Of a stretch of 64,000 nt of DNA, positions 26,126-39,139 are shown piece by piece. The notes under the pieces are model-generated. The model ran no database searches. It worked only from the letters and a program-made list of their open reading frames with translations, and had not been told where the DNA came from. Origin of the DNA: Serpula lacrymans var. lacrymans S7.9 (Eukaryota; Basidiomycota; Agaricomycetes; Boletales; Serpulaceae); assembly GCF_000218685.1 (NCBI RefSeq), contig NW_006763307.1, positions 248,001 to 312,000 on the forward strand, read 5' to 3'. Each line of letters starts with the position of its first letter. The first letter of the stretch is position 1. Both the position numbers and the translations under genes were made by a program.

Positions 26126-26130
26126 ATGAA

Positions 26131-29100
26131 TCACAAATCGTCAAAGCCAACATCATCCTCTTCGTTCTCGTCCCCGTCCCCGTCCTCATTATCCTCGTCG
26201 TCATCCTCGTCCTCGTTGTCATCACCATTCTGGCCTCCACCATCTTTGTCCGTGCCCTCTTCAATAGTCTCCCTATAATAGTTTTGATCATGGTATATGC
26301 GCTCTTCCTCATCATTTTCGTGCACATCTGGAAGTTCTTCTTGAGGTCCATAAGCTCCAGAGGGATGGTGCTTGACGAAGTTGCCCATGTGCCCAACACC
26401 ATTCCCTCGATACCGCATAAACATATCCCTGTCAGAAAATCTAACACATAGTGAGACAAAGGCTAGCGTACGGAACCACCGCACGTACATATTAACATAG
26501 TAGGCAGTCCAGTCATCGACCTCTCCATGTACCCGACCAGCTGAAGGTCCTTCTCTAAGTAAGGACGACGTGCGGCCATCTACAAAAGCCGGAATTAGGT
26601 GACATGCACGCACTACCACGGAAGGATTGAGGAAGCCGAATGGTGCGACGCGCCTGTCGTTTTGTCGAACAAAGCCGATTTTGGGTAGACGGGCTACCTT
26701 AAAGCCAGATCGGTGGTTGGGGACACCACCGAACCACCGGACAAAAAGGAACTCTACGTTTTGCACTGATCGATTGGCGGCCTCTGGACCTGTATGAAGG
26801 ACGCGAGCATGGAACACACCTAACACACGCGCGTACCAATAAGGATGGGCATATTGGTCCTTCTCGCGAGATAGTACCATCACGTCCGAGTTGTTGCTAA
26901 TGTTGATTGTGTCGTAATCCCTCCGAACATCGTAAGTCGTATAATGAACTCGCATAGTCTTGACTGAATATATGCGATTGTCGAGTATCCGCAAGTTATT
27001 CCGCTGTTCAGGAGAAAACTTGAATTCATCACCATCATATCGAAAATTCAATAGACGGCCTAGCAAGTGATCCTTCAACCTCGGGATGAATCACTAGACA
27101 TGTGGGAATCAAATAAAGATCGTCAGGAAGTACTCATAGCACATACCATGATAGCAGGATCATCTTCTGCAAAGTTCCGCAAAAATCCATGCAGATCTTG
27201 AGAGTTACGCTGAGACGCTGAAATATAGTGATGTAGTTCAATAGGTAGACTGTTGCGTTCGTCAGACTCATCGAGATCCGAGTCCGAATCATCTTGCTGC
27301 GACATGGACGTATCTGTGACAGGTTCTTCATTTCGGGACATTCTGTTATAGCGGCGTTCTTGGACTGATAAAGACTTGAGGAGTTGAGTTTTGTTCGTAC
27401 GATCATACAACTTTTTGACTAGACGATGAGCGAGTTCACCCTGCAAATCGTAATCAGATCCATAGTACGGAGAAAGTAAGAAAACTCAACTATCTGTGTG
27501 CTATAGGAGTCCGTCGTGCCGAATAGACGTATGGCCCTGGCGTAGTCTCCGAGAGAATGGAACTTATACGTATGCAAGCTCATTTTTTTCTCGCTAGAAC
27601 TGGATTCCTCATCTCCTTCGACCTTCTCGTGGTCATTCTCTTCAGCACGGCTCCTCCCCTTGTTGGCTCTGCCCTGCTTTGTCTTCTTCGTACTTGAACT
27701 GTGTCCCTTCGATGATTTTGCTTGTTTTCTACGCATTCGCGCAGATGTCTCACGTGGAAGCTCTGTTGTCTTGAAGGCATTGGACGTCACATCTCGAAAG
27801 TGCCGAAGCAACCTAGAAATAACCTTGAGCGCATGTTGCAGATAAACGAGGGTCTCATCAGTATGTAGACGCAGCTTGGCAAGTGCGTGCCATTCCGCCA
27901 AACGAAACAAGAGTGTCTGAACGAGCTCGTCGTGTGGTTCTGGCAGGAGATGTTTGAATGCTGGCATGGAACACTTTTGGAGTTAATGGTAAGCCAGGAA
28001 CAAAGAGAAGATACAAACGGGAAGGTACACACCTGCAATATGTCTTCAAAGTTACGTGCAGCTAAGTTTTTCATTTCGGATACGTTTGATGAAAAGCCGC
28101 GAATGGCACCTTGGCCGAATGTAGGCATTTGACGAAACCTGTAATAAGTTCAAAAGAATGTTAGTAGAAGAATACACAATTATAGAGAAGTAAACATGAA
28201 CCTGGAATCCAGTTCTGCTACCATCGTATGCCCAACCGCGGTCAACAAACGAATCAGGTGAGTAAATACAGATTCCCACACCCCAAGCTCAAATTCATGC
28301 ATCATGTCGACCACAAGCATGCTATGAACATCGAAACCAAGGGGGCCTAGCCTCTCAGAAAAAGCATTCTGACATTATATGTCAAGAAAGACAAAATATG
28401 CTAAGATAATGAGCTCACGATAGTAGGTACCAGAGATTCTGGTTTCAGCATAGTTTCAACCGCTCTGGCCTTGATTGGTGTACCTTGTTTATACAGGAAA
28501 TCCCGCGCGAGCAATATTTTTCCGGCCATATAACGACGAATTCCTTCGAGACGCCCCTGGGAGTCCCAAGAGAAGCCCACCTGATCGAAACTTGTTTTCG
28601 GTGTAAGGCATCGAGGACAACCGCACTCTCCCATATCTCTGATTGTTGCGAGAAGAGTTCTATGCCTTCAGGTAAGGATACGGAACGCAGGGGACAGGAA
28701 AAACACTTACTTCTCCGGGTAATCTGCCGAATAGGTGAAAAACCTGGGGAATACCCTTCTAATGATCCCATCAAAACACCGAATAACAATGCCGTGTTTA
28801 TATGCATGGAGAAACTCCTCGTCCAATAGTATCCTCCATACCTCGTGCATCAATTCGCGACGGCAATGCGCCAGAAGGGCAGCCGGTCTTCGTGCTTGAG
28901 TGATGAAAGAGGCAATAAATTCTTGAATGTTGTCTGGAAGCTAAGAACCATCAGTAAAACGGCCAGAAAGATGAGATAAATTAGCTACTGAAGGTATGTA
29001 AGCTACATGGTGACACGCCCCCGATGTTGGTTTTGCACGAACATACTTAGATAGATTCCCAAAGTACATATACACAGGCCAAGCTCCGACTGATCCAAAA

Positions 29101-30455
29101 GAGGTTAGACGTGTTGCATCCGACCAGAACATGAGCGCTGCTATGACCCGCTCTAACTTGCAGCCGGGCTCTGGAGGCTGTTTATTAAGGGCTTCTTGTG
29201 CTTGAATCCAAGAGTCAGACGTGTAGAGCTCATCGTGAACGCGTTGTTTGGAGCCACTGAAGGGAGGTTGCCAGATCCGTTTAAATGGGAAGAGGTGGAA
29301 GGATTTTGCTGATACGTCAGAGAATGCGGACTTGATGACCGATACTAAAGGCCGATATCTGAAGTGAGGGATGGCGAAAATCTTTCCATTTCCCTTGGGG
29401 TTCATAACTCTTGTAGGTACACATATGTTGATATTGCATTCTTTCCATCCATCGCCTGTTGCAGGGTCCCTGTTTTCTGACTGGTCGAGAATCCGGTTTG
29501 CGCGATGTGCATCGAATCCTTTTAGATCGTCAGCTTTAAAGTCTGGTGCGTTAATGACTTCCCTGGCAAGGCGCATAATTTCCTTTTCAGATTTCCTGTT
29601 ATGTCCTGTAATCATCCATTTCATGAGTCGGTAGACCGTCATGTTAGGATATGGCCACGGAGGTTTAGTATCCTCTCCGGTTCGTGTCTCCTGTATAGCG
29701 TTGATACTTGCCATTACGTTTCGATACTTCACCTGCCAGAGATCCTCAGGACGTATGTCGTGCTCGGGATCATAAGATGGCCTGCTATTGTAGTCTCGAC
29801 CAAGACCGAATGTATTGACAGCAGTCCGAAAAGAGTCTCGAACATATAGCATGACTCTGCGAGCTGTTGACGCTTCTGTTGCGATCGGGACCGTCTTTTC
29901 GGGAATGTAATCTGGGCATCTATCAGGATTACGATCACATTGCTCAAGACTTTCGATCTGCGACAACTGGCCGACATGCGTAGATGAAAGACAAGTAGGG
30001 TCTACCGCGGAAACCTCCAGTGGTGATGTCTGAGATATATCTTGAGTATCGCATTGCAAAGTAGTATGAACTGTAGTCGGAGATGCGGGAGGTGATCCCA
30101 TCTGGATATCAAAATCCCCAGGTCTCTCGAGGTTGTACATCACCCGGTCATTGTTCTCATAACTTGCCCTTATAGGAATCGATTAGTGATCGATTAGACA
30201 CTACAAGAATATGACATACCGCACATCACAGTCCACTTGCACCTGGTCAGAGGCACCATCGTTAGCAATCACAGCCTGGGTTTGCTCTCTGTGAGGAGTA
30301 GATAGTCTAATTCTTGATTTTTTTGCCTGAGACCTTCGCCTTGTGACTGCGTTAACTTGCAAGTCTTCATATATCGGACAAGAGTACCGGTGCCTGTTCA
30401 GCCCTCGTTGGTCTTTGAATGTTCGATCGCACGGATAACCACATTTCAGCATCAT
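26131..30455 (-). CDS. Plavaka-type transposase, copy A (one premature stop)
   Basis: Large DNA transposase family of basidiomycetes named Plavaka in genome annotation. ATG 30455 begins with a C2H2-like finger (CGYPCDRTF...HRYSC). Family landmarks in order: MTVYRLMKWM near 29630; PPEPGCKLERVIAALMFWSD near 29110-29170; PVYMYFGNLSKYVRAKP near 29050; YSADYPEK near 28710; GECGCPRCLTPK near 28615; MMHEFELGVWESVF near 28290; FRQMPTFGQGAI near 28120; EWHALAKLRLHTDETL near 27880; HSLGDYARAIRLFGTTDSYS near 27520; LLGRLLNFRYDGDE near 27050; and a C-terminal acidic run near 26150-26250. About eight introns join in frame. One flaw is visible: the exon after DPAIM begins TGA (27091-27093), where copy B has GAG at the aligned position. 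That stop would remove the last third (about 315 residues). Confidence 0.85.
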
Positions 30456-31030
30456 CAAGATATCGCTGCAAACGAGAGCCAGACCGAGAAAAATGAAAGG
30501 CGATAAATTCATGAATTGGTGTCAGATTTTTGAATGAATCTTCTGTAATGCCAACTACCAAAGGTGTCGACTGGCCTAACTCGCCGGAGCGATAACTTCA
30601 ATTGAAACCTGCCAAGTAGAGGTAAGAAAAATCACAGTACTAGTCTGAGCATCTCTCCAAGATCCTTACCACCCTGACCACTACACACCAGACGGGTATA
30701 AAGGGAGCAATGAACGTTGAACACTGGCGGCTCCGCAGGGTCTGAGTGGTCACAAACCGGATTTGGAAATATCAGTTCCTCATCATACCAAGTCGCAGTG
30801 TGAATGGATTCGATGTCCGTGCAGGACGATTCTACGTACATATCGATAATATTGATGGCCTTGCGACATTGACTCCAGTCATACAGCATAGTTTTATAAT
30901 AGGGCTACACATGAATATGTAAAACGCGGTTCATAGTAGGAAGGAGCATAAAGTCAAGAAAAACGATATAGTTATGGCAATCGCACAATTTCAGCTTACA
31001 CCGGTACCAGGAGCTCGAGGTAGTGTAGTC
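30456..31030. other. Region upstream of transposase A, possible minor exon
   Basis: A minus-strand open frame at 30632-30889 (85 residues, ending GGKDLGEMLRLVL) has a few cysteines but no recognised motif. It could be an exon of an element-borne gene or chance. Confidence 0.25.
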
Positions 31031-32601
31031 CTAACCGTGGCGTTTGCGGACAGATCGACCATCACCGCTGATGCTGCCCACGTTACTACTACCTGCTGCT
31101 TCAGTTCCCGGGCCCCCGCTTTCGGTATCATTCTCGTCTCTGCTTCTCTTGTGCTCGGTATACCAAGATGTATAGCGAAGATAGGCGTTTACGATGACAC
31201 CTTTCTTGAGAGCTTCCTTGAGATATCGCCAGTTCACCGTGAATGGTACTGGCGCCAACCCGGGGTAGACCTTGTCTACCATAGCACACCACGCTTCCTG
31301 CAACGCCTCGTTCACAGCCACTAGGTTTCCCTCCTGTGGTAACAGTTGACCTGCCTGCGATATCCTTCAGCATCAACCAGATGTTATCAAGGTGGGGTAC
31401 GTACCGTCATTTCCCGATCTTTAACGTAGACTTCAATATTGCACGTGAAGTGACCGGCCCACTTGTAGTTGTACCCAACCAGTGGATCAGAACAACTGTG
31501 GTTCATATAGGTGGTGAACCATTGTTCGCGCGAGGGAAGTGAAAAAGCTCGAGTAATGGCATGATTGGATGTGGGTGCGGTGTATCCGTGTTCTTTGATG
31601 TCTATGATCATCGCTCCTACAACGGATGGAATTAACATATAATTTGCAATACGGGCTCGAGCGCTATTTAAGGTCTGGGTAAAGCACGTCTCTAGAGGAA
31701 ATATAAGGCCAATCTGAGGGTGTTCGATACCGATATCCGGTACGTATTCGCCCTTTGGCTTGTTGTCACCAGTCTCATTGCTTATCTTGAAGCTTTCAGC
31801 CGTGCTTACATCCCACACGGACATCGGGTTGGATATGTTATCCGTTCCCGCACTTGCGTCCTGCACCCCCATGGCCTTCAGAAAACAATTGCGTAAATGT
31901 TTGGTGGGTGCCTCATGTATAGGCGAGGGTGGACCGAACATAATCAAGATCTTCGAGACACCGTCCCAATAGTACCTTTTCGTGCTGGGTAAGTTCACTA
32001 TGAAAGCTGCTGGCAATATATTCATACCTGATTGGGAGCGTGTCCTTTCTCCCCAGCTTTTCCAAGATATGGTGGAGCTCCGAATATTCGATACCCTTGA
32101 AAACAATCTACATCAAAAGAAAAGACAGGCAAATAATTGTGAGCACACTATCGACGGAATAGCTTTTTACTAATGACGTACCTCCTTTCCTGTCACGATT
32201 TCACCTGGACCAAGGCCCTGGGTATTGGATGCAAAAAATGCTGCCGCTTTGTTTGCAATAGCTACCCATGTTGGGTGCTGACAATGAGTCACTTTGGAAT
32301 CCACCGTAGGTTGATTCACAATAGGCACAACACCAGATTGTGTTGTTTGAGCTCGAGCTACTTCTTTGGGAGGCTGTAGTGCAAAGGGAGCGCTGTCACT
32401 GTGACAATGCTCGACACCACCCGGACCTGACGGGCTAGTGGCGTGTCCTTGTTGTGCGTGCTTAAATTTGTTATCACTGGAAGTGTTACAAGTCTGAGAG
32501 CTCGAATCTCTGGTCGTGGAAGATAACGTCGGAGAACTAGTAGAGAAATATGAAACTTGGTAAGAGCGACCTTTCGAATAGTCTCCTTCGTAAAGTGTCA
32601 T
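31031..32601 (-). CDS. Unknown protein between the two Plavaka genes
   Basis: Not recognised as a named family. ATG 32601 (MTLYEGDYSKG), a low-complexity serine/threonine/glutamine-rich N-terminus to about residue 100, then WVAIANKAAAFFASN near 32260 and three further exons. The core reads KILIMFGPPSPIHEAP near 31910, EYVPDIGIEHP near 31730, LIFPLETCFTQTLNSARAR near 31665, then hydrophobic VVGAMIIDIKE near 31600, and WAGHFTCNIEVYVKDREM near 31420. After an intron (31360-31410) the C-terminus is helical and ends with a charged tail GDGRSVRKRHG, stop at 31031. The PD-n-E pattern followed by a helix and a hydrophobic strand faintly resembles PD-(D/E)XK nuclease-like proteins of mushrooms; this is a weak inference. 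All exons join in frame, so the gene looks intact. Same strand as both transposases. Confidence 0.6.
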
Positions 32602-32997
32602 GATGACTGTTCTCTTTGCAGTTGCGGCGGAATGCCTCAAGCTCTTCTAGCTGTTATCATCAGGAAAATGGTGAGGTGCTGATATTACCAGGCGGAGTTT
32701 ATAATCCGTCCCAAGTCTTGCATCCGACTGTCAGGTCATATCTATGATTATAATATGGGAGTAAGATTGATGTAGTTGTATCAGCTTTTATACACTACTG
32801 GCACTGTTGGGTAGTCGGATAGAATAGTATAATTATCATGCGAGCTTATCTAGCCTTCTAATATACAACCAGTTTGCTAGTCTGCCTCTGTAATTATCGG
32901 TGTGATGTATGTGTGCATTGATCCCACCGGTAGATACTTGCAATTTAACAGACAAAGACATCATAGCATAAAAAATATTGTAAGTAAACATTATTTC
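32602..32997. other. Gap between companion gene and transposase B
   Basis: About 400 bp without a gene. It probably contains the 3' end of element B and the 5' side of the companion gene. A string cactactggcactg near 32792 is a loose candidate for a CACTA-like terminus, but no convincing partner was found. Confidence 0.3.
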
Positions 32998-35900
32998 CTA
33001 ATCAAAATTCCTGTCACTCTCATCATTGAGGCCGTAGACCTGCAATCCATCATCTTGATCTCCCTCTTCTGAAGGCAAGTCGGAGGAGGTTGATTGAGAA
33101 TCTTCACTCACTGATGAGGCTCGGCCCTCATATTCATGGTTTTCTGCATCCGAACCAAGCAAATCCGGGGCTTCAGATTGGCGTGCATGATTGGAAACTT
33201 CATCTGCAGGATCTGTGACTGTTGCTGCGGCGATTTCATCTGGTATTCCACAGGGCGGCTCAGTATTTCCTCGTGAGCGTTTAGCGTACAAGTGGCCAGG
33301 AGCATAGCCATAATAATAGCGCATCATGATGTCGCGGTCAACAAATCTGTAGATTATTATTGTTAGATGTTTAGCCTGGCATAGTGAATCAAAAAATGTT
33401 GCTCACCTATTCACATAGTATGTCTTCCAGTCTGCCGAGTCTTTCGCAGAGAGTGATGTACCAATCCTATGCGGATGCAAAGGCCCTTCTGAAAATCGGG
33501 GGATAACATGACAGATACGAAGTATATCAGCTGGATCTACAAAGCCAAATGCATCTTGGTGGTCAGTGGGCAGGAACTGAAATGAATCAAGCTGACGACG
33601 ATGCCAGCCAGTATTGCAGTCACTGTCTCTGAGAGGCTCATACCATCTAACCCAGAGAAACTCCATGCGGTGAGCTTGGTAGTCGTAACTTCCAGGTCCA
33701 GCATAAATAACATTTGCATGGTATATTCCTAGGACCCTTGCATATAAGAACAGATGGCCAGAGTCTATAGTTCGGTCAGAGAGCATCATAATACTGTTGT
33801 GTGATGTGTTTATGTTCACTACGTCCTGCGCCCGTCGAATGTCATAGGTTGTATAGTTGAGGCGGATGATGTTGTGGTGGTAGATACGATTATTATGGAA
33901 AATGATGTAGCTTCCATCTAATGCGTTATCTCCCGCAAAAGTGCCCGTTTCACTGCTTGTAGCGGCAGGCTTGTTTTGGTCTGTGAGGAGAGCTACCTTC
34001 AGTCGTGGAAGAAGGTGCGCTCGGAGTTTAGTCAAAAACTCCTGCACATTGGTGTCACATGTGGTAGATATAGACATAATATATGTATTTACCTTGATAG
34101 CGGGGTCGCCTGTTCGTTTCTGTAAGAATCCCTGGATGTCAATAGAATGGTTCTGTGCCTTTCCGATATGGTGATGGGTTTCAGGTGAAGCGGGGATGTT
34201 CTCATCTAGATGCTGTCTACTCAGCAATTTAAGATGGATTTTTCAGAGCCGAGCCTGACGTCGTTCAATCTTTGTAATTTGCTTGATAAACACCTTTTTG
34301 CTTGTACGAGAATAAGATGCTTTTGGTGTGCGGTGTTCAAGTTCACCCTACCCAATATTTGTGAGCTTGCAGTATTTGCAGTATTAAAATAGGAAAATTT
34401 TGACTCACAATTTGTGTGGAATACGAATCTGTTGTGCCTAGTCTTCTAATGGTGGCAGCATAGTCACCAAGGGCATGAACTTTGTATGTGTTGAGATTAA
34501 ATGCTTTTGGTTGTCGAGCGTTGTTATTTGACAGTGGTGCGCGTGCATTACTACTACTTGATTGCTGCTTGGCCTGGCGTCGGTTTCGGGCATCAATTTC
34601 ACGTTGAAGCTCCTTGGTGTTGAAAGCGGGACATGTTTCCTGCTGAAATTTGCAAAGTTGGTGTCCGAGCAATGTCGTAGCTTGATCAAGGAATTCCAAA
34701 GTTTCATCACTGTGCATTCGCAGCTTCGCAAGACCATGCCACTGTGCCATAATAAATAGCAGGTTGAGTATGTTTTTATTATGCGGCTCGGGTAGGAGGC
34801 CCTCAAAAGCTGGTATAGCACACTAGAGTGCCATAAGTAATGCTTTGAAAAGAGAAAGTACAAATGTTTATACCTGTAAGAGATCTTCGTAATCATGGGC
34901 TGCCATCTTTTTCATTTCGGACGAGTTTGTTGAGAACCTTCGGATTGTGTCTTGTCCGAATGGTGGTATGTTTCGGTACCTAGCATTACATATACCAGCA
35001 CATTAGCCTCTGAAAAGTAAAATAGAATAACTGGCATACCTTTGATCCAGTTTATGAACCGATCCTTCACCATGTGACTCCAAAATGCAAATGAGATGAA
35101 TGAATATTGCTTTCCAGACACCCAGTTCAACTTCATGCAGAATATCAACGACAAAAAGAGAGTAAATGTTGACTCCAAGGGGTGTAAGCGCAGCCGAAAA
35201 TGCATTCTAGAATGAAAATACCATTTGAGTGAAGTCTATATGCAAGGAAAGTGTTGGACATACCAACGTTGGAACCAAAGACTCCTCCTTTAGTAGTCTT
35301 TCGACTGCATTGCTGTTTACTGCATGATTTTTCTCGTAAATCAAACTGCGTGCTATGTCTACCTTCCGCTGATATTGAGAATTGTTTACTCGTGCCAATG
35401 TCTTTCGTTGTCTCATATCTTGCTTTGTGCCCATCCCTGGAATACAATCTTTTGGAATCAAACATCGTGGACATGGGCAAGCTCCCAAGTTCCTGATGCT
35501 AGTGAGAAGAACCCTAATACCATATAAGTGAAAGATTATAATATTAGAAAGAAAATATGTTACTTTTCCGGATAGTCCGCAGAATATGTGAAGATGCGAA
35601 GGTAAAAACGCCGTTTTATACCATCAGAACACGTAATTACAAGGCCATGCTTGCAAGCTTCAATAAACTCCTTGTCAAGAAGGATGGTCCATTGTGCATG
35701 CATGAACTCCCGATGGCAGTGTGTGTTGAAAGCATCATTAACTCCTTTGCCACCCGCAAATGCATTTGCAAAATCCTTGAATGAATCTGGGAGCTACATG
35801 GGCAGGAGATATATCAGTTCGGAGAGTAAAAAACAAGTGGGAATAATGCTTACTGTTTGGAAGTATGCAATGTGATGACACAAGTGGCAACTAGGCTTGC

Positions 35901-37262
35901 ATCTCCTGTATTTTGTATCATTGCCGAAAAACATGTATAGAGGCCACAGCTTTGCATTGCCAAACGACGTGAGATGTGTTGCGTCAGACCAGAACATCAG
36001 TGCTAGTATACACCTCTCCAGATCACACCCAGGTTCTGGAGGGGAGTCTTGTAGGCGCTGATTTTCCTCAACAAATGCTGGAGATGTATATAGGTCACCA
36101 TAAAGTTGTGTCTCATCTTGGCCTTCAGGTTGCCAGTGAAGTTCATAGGGGACATAGTGGAAAGAGTCCATTTCATGTTCATTAGCAAGTTTTTCTTGAA
36201 CGACAGATAGTATGGAGCGATAGTGAAAGTCGGCAGTAATGAATTCCTTTGGACCTGGATCTGCCATTCTCTTGTGGAATGGGACAGAAATAGTGACTGG
36301 ACTTGTCCTCCAACCGTCGTCCAGCCAGTCTGAGCTATTGCCGTCGCTGTCGCCCACTGTGACAAGTGATTCATCAATCTTACGCCAGTTTGCGCTGCTG
36401 ACATCAGCTGGTGAGAAGCCTTGTTCACCGATAATGTCGCAAAGCATGCGGAAGTTTTCCTGTGACTTGCGGGCACCATGGTTCCAGTACCAGTCACCTA
36501 GGAGAAGGGTGCTTTTATTTGGATATGGATGATAGGGGTTGGTGCTTTGAGTGCTGCATTGCGGATGGATCTCGGATGATGACGATGACAATATGTTCAT
36601 AGAATCATTGTGGGGGTACAATGGTGTACAGAGCTCGTGAGGGGACTGGTGATCACTGGCATTGTGAGATGGTGGCCCATGGGTGTACTGTCGTAGTACT
36701 CCAAATATATTCTTGACTGTGCGAAACAATGTTTGAGTCAGGGCACCACCGGTCTGAGTACTGGGTGGTGGCTCATTTAGAGGTGGGCTGCGACTTTCAC
36801 AACCTGGCTGTGGTGCTGAAAGCGGCTGTTGGATACTTGAGGGTAATGATAATGAAGGCTGGGGGAGTATATCACGAAATCGTTTTGGCAGTCTGCGATT
36901 TGTTCTTCGTGTGCGACGCTGTGAGAGTGGTGTATCCGAGTCAATGTCAAGACTGTGCGCTACAGGGCTCTGATGGGGCTATGGTCAGTGGTGCACTCTG
37001 TATGGATCACAGGACATACCGTTGGATTGGCTATTTCAACAGCCGTAGTCTCTATGTCACATACATCCCCACTATGGCCCTCACCATGGCCACTGTTCTC
37101 CGCACTTTCTACACGACTCTTCTTTCTACTCATTAGCTCGTGAGCTCTCTCAAATATCATTGAGACACGATGTTTTCATTTTTTGCAGTTTTTTTGATGC
37201 CATGTCAATGCTCCGTACTGTGAAAAACTTCGCCCGCAAATACATGTTAGGGAATCATCCAT
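32998..37262 (-). CDS. Plavaka-type transposase, copy B (one premature stop)
   Basis: Second Plavaka transposase, diverged from copy A but with the same exon plan. ATG 37262 starts a finger CICGRSFSQYGALTWHQKNC. Landmarks: PPEPGCDLERCILALMFWSD near 36010; LWPLYMFFGNDTKY near 35930; YSADYPEK near 35575; GACPCPRCLIPK near 35470; LHEVELGVWKAIFIHLI near 35120; QWHGLAKLRMHSDETLEFLD near 34710; HALGDYAATIRRLGTTDSYS near 34440; GDPAIK then EFLTKLRAHLLPRL near 34030-34100; LYARVLGIYHANVIYAGPG near 33710; FVDRDIMMRYYYGY near 33330; acidic serine-rich tail to the stop at 32998. Introns join in frame. One flaw: codon 29 is TGA (37176-37178), directly after the finger, where the family usually continues KKSK. 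A downstream in-frame ATG at 37160 could still start a protein lacking the finger. Confidence 0.85.
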
Positions 37263-37601
37263 AATGAGTGACAGAAATTTGAAGTGGGTGGAACATTGAA
37301 ACTAGTGCAGGCTTCAGGGGCGAATAGTGATGAATGTGAAGATCTAACATAGAACAATCAAGTAAACCGTGTGACACAGAAGAATGGAGCAACTGACATT
37401 TTCTCCATTTCTTTAACGTAAGACTGAACTTTAACAAAAAAAAAAGTTAAGATCCGGACAGGCACTTCTTGATCTCCAACGGGAAAGTGATATCGGTATT
37501 GGAGTCGGGTCACAGCAGAGAATTAGTGCATGGGAAATATACAATAGTGTTTGAGCTCACCAAAATGTGACGAATCCTTCATTTGATCCCCCCACCAAGA
37601 C
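37263..37601. promoter_or_regulatory. Head-to-head spacer between transposase B and a + strand gene
   Basis: 339 bp between divergent starts, with a poly-A run near 37436-37445. The 5' end of element B must lie here or further right, but no terminal inverted repeat could be fixed. Confidence 0.35.
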
Positions 37602-38153
37602 ATGCCTCAGACTGACAACAAAATCATTCGAAGGACCCTAGTTGGTGTCCCAGAACACCTGTTCAGCCGATTCACAGTCTATGGCTCAGGCGAAGATGTT
37701 GAGTTCTTTTATGACTGGGACAGTGACGATGAACCCTGGCCTATTAATACGGCAGATAAGAAGGAGACAGACGGGGCTGCTCCCAAAGATGAAGGAATTT
37801 CTGTGAAAACTGAGGTAAGCGACATCTCTCAATATGGATTGTAGACTCACCTTTGTCGTAACAGGAAAGTACAGACTTGCAAAACATTGTAACTCAGCCC
37901 CAGTCTTGTGGGGTAAAACACCGCCTGTCAGAAGTCAGTATTGACAACAAACAAGCTACTTCTGTAATTCAACCCCAGTCAGAGGTTGTGGATAGTGGAA
38001 AATCTGGTGAGCATATCAGTAACAACCGACAAAGGCACCGCACTACAGCTGGTAAGAACGAGCAATCCTTCTTAGGCTTTTAGTTGATACTCACATGCTT
38101 GCATTGTAGCCAGGAAATCTGGCCAAGGGAGGCAGCGGAAAACGTTGAGGTGA
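37602..38153 (+). CDS. Small acidic protein, unrecognised
   Basis: ATG 37602 (MPQTDNKIIRRTLVGVPEHLF). Three exons: the first is acidic (FYDWDSDDEPW near 37710) and ends VKTE; introns at about 37814-37864 and 38053-38109; the last exon is short and basic (ARKSGQGRQRKTLR), recalling an AT-hook or nuclear-localisation tail. Splice sites and frame agree. Stop TGA 38151-38153. No family recognised. It starts just beyond the Plavaka B start, so it could be a passenger of that element or an unrelated orphan. Confidence 0.5.
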
Positions 38154-38478
38154 GGAATCCAGTGACAACAGCATACCGAAGAGAAGGTCTCCCACTAGTC
38201 ATGTTGGTCTGTCAATGTAGAATAGTTGTAATTGTGCGGTACCTCGAGCCATATGATCTACTTTCACTGCTGTGAATAAGGCATTGAATGATTAAAATAA
38301 TGTGTTTAGGCTGATGTACGTACCTCTGGGTTCTCAACGACAATGCTTTGAACAGCCTCTCATCGTTCATGTATTGTCACCTCAATACTATATCACAAAA
38401 AGATAATATGCATATAATATTTCATTACAGTTTTTCGTACATTGTTTATTACCGTTACACAATCCTATCTTTCAATCA

Positions 38479-39025
38479 TCACCTAGGTATTGACTCAGCT
38501 ACAGTTTTAACAGGATAGTGGTCAACTTACTGATGAGTGATGCAGGCGAGGGTGCATCCACAGGAACCTGTGAGTACAGTTCACAGGATGGTGGTTCCAT
38601 CCCCATCTTTGAAACCTCAAACTGCATTAATCCCACCCGACGAGACTCGGCAATTGCATAATTTTGATACTTGTCGCGTTCTAAGTACATGACATGGAGT
38701 TGTTTCTGCATTTCTTCAAGCTTGATTTTCAATTCCTCATTTGAAAGGTTGTTGAGTTTATGATCTGCCGTGTCTTCTATAAATCATGTAAGATGATTGA
38801 CGTCTGAAAACAGCAACAAAATATGTACCCATCAAATAAGAGTCTGTTTGAACACTTGCATCGTTTTTAACAACATTTTTACCCGAGTCTGTCAACTCCT
38901 CTGTGACGGTAATGCTTTTGAACGTGAAATTGATCAACCGGGTAACAAAGTGTCTGGACTCACTGGACATCTTCTACATGAAAACTAAGGCGTCTTTTCT
39001 TGTTTTCATTGCCAGTGGTGGACAT
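38479..39025 (-). CDS. Small coiled-coil protein, unrecognised
   Basis: ATG 39025 (MSTTGNENKKRRLSF, with a KKRR nuclear-localisation-like run). Exons join in frame through HITVTEELTDSGKN, SVQTDSYLM and the helical stretch NNLSNEELKIKLEEMQKQL near 38720, ending SLITESIPR with stop at 38479. About 150 residues; the centre is predicted coiled coil by its heptad leucines. No known domain. Confidence 0.5.
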
Positions 39026-39139
39026 GATGCGTATCTGTGAGATAGGATGTGGCAAAAAAGTGGAGTAAAAGCTGTAAGAATCAAAACAGACATCGGAAGA
39101 CCTAACAGGCCACTTACGACAGAGGAATGGAGAGCTGAA

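Noticed and set aside
31031..32601. TET/JBP-type 2OG-Fe(II) dioxygenase, reported near related transposons in mushrooms
   Set aside because: No HxD...H...R iron and oxoglutarate binding pattern could be found in the gene.
32792..37552. CACTA-type terminal inverted repeats for Plavaka B (cactactgg near 32792, complement of caatagtg near 37544)
   Set aside because: Only 5-6 matching bases with mismatches, and no target duplication; could be chance.
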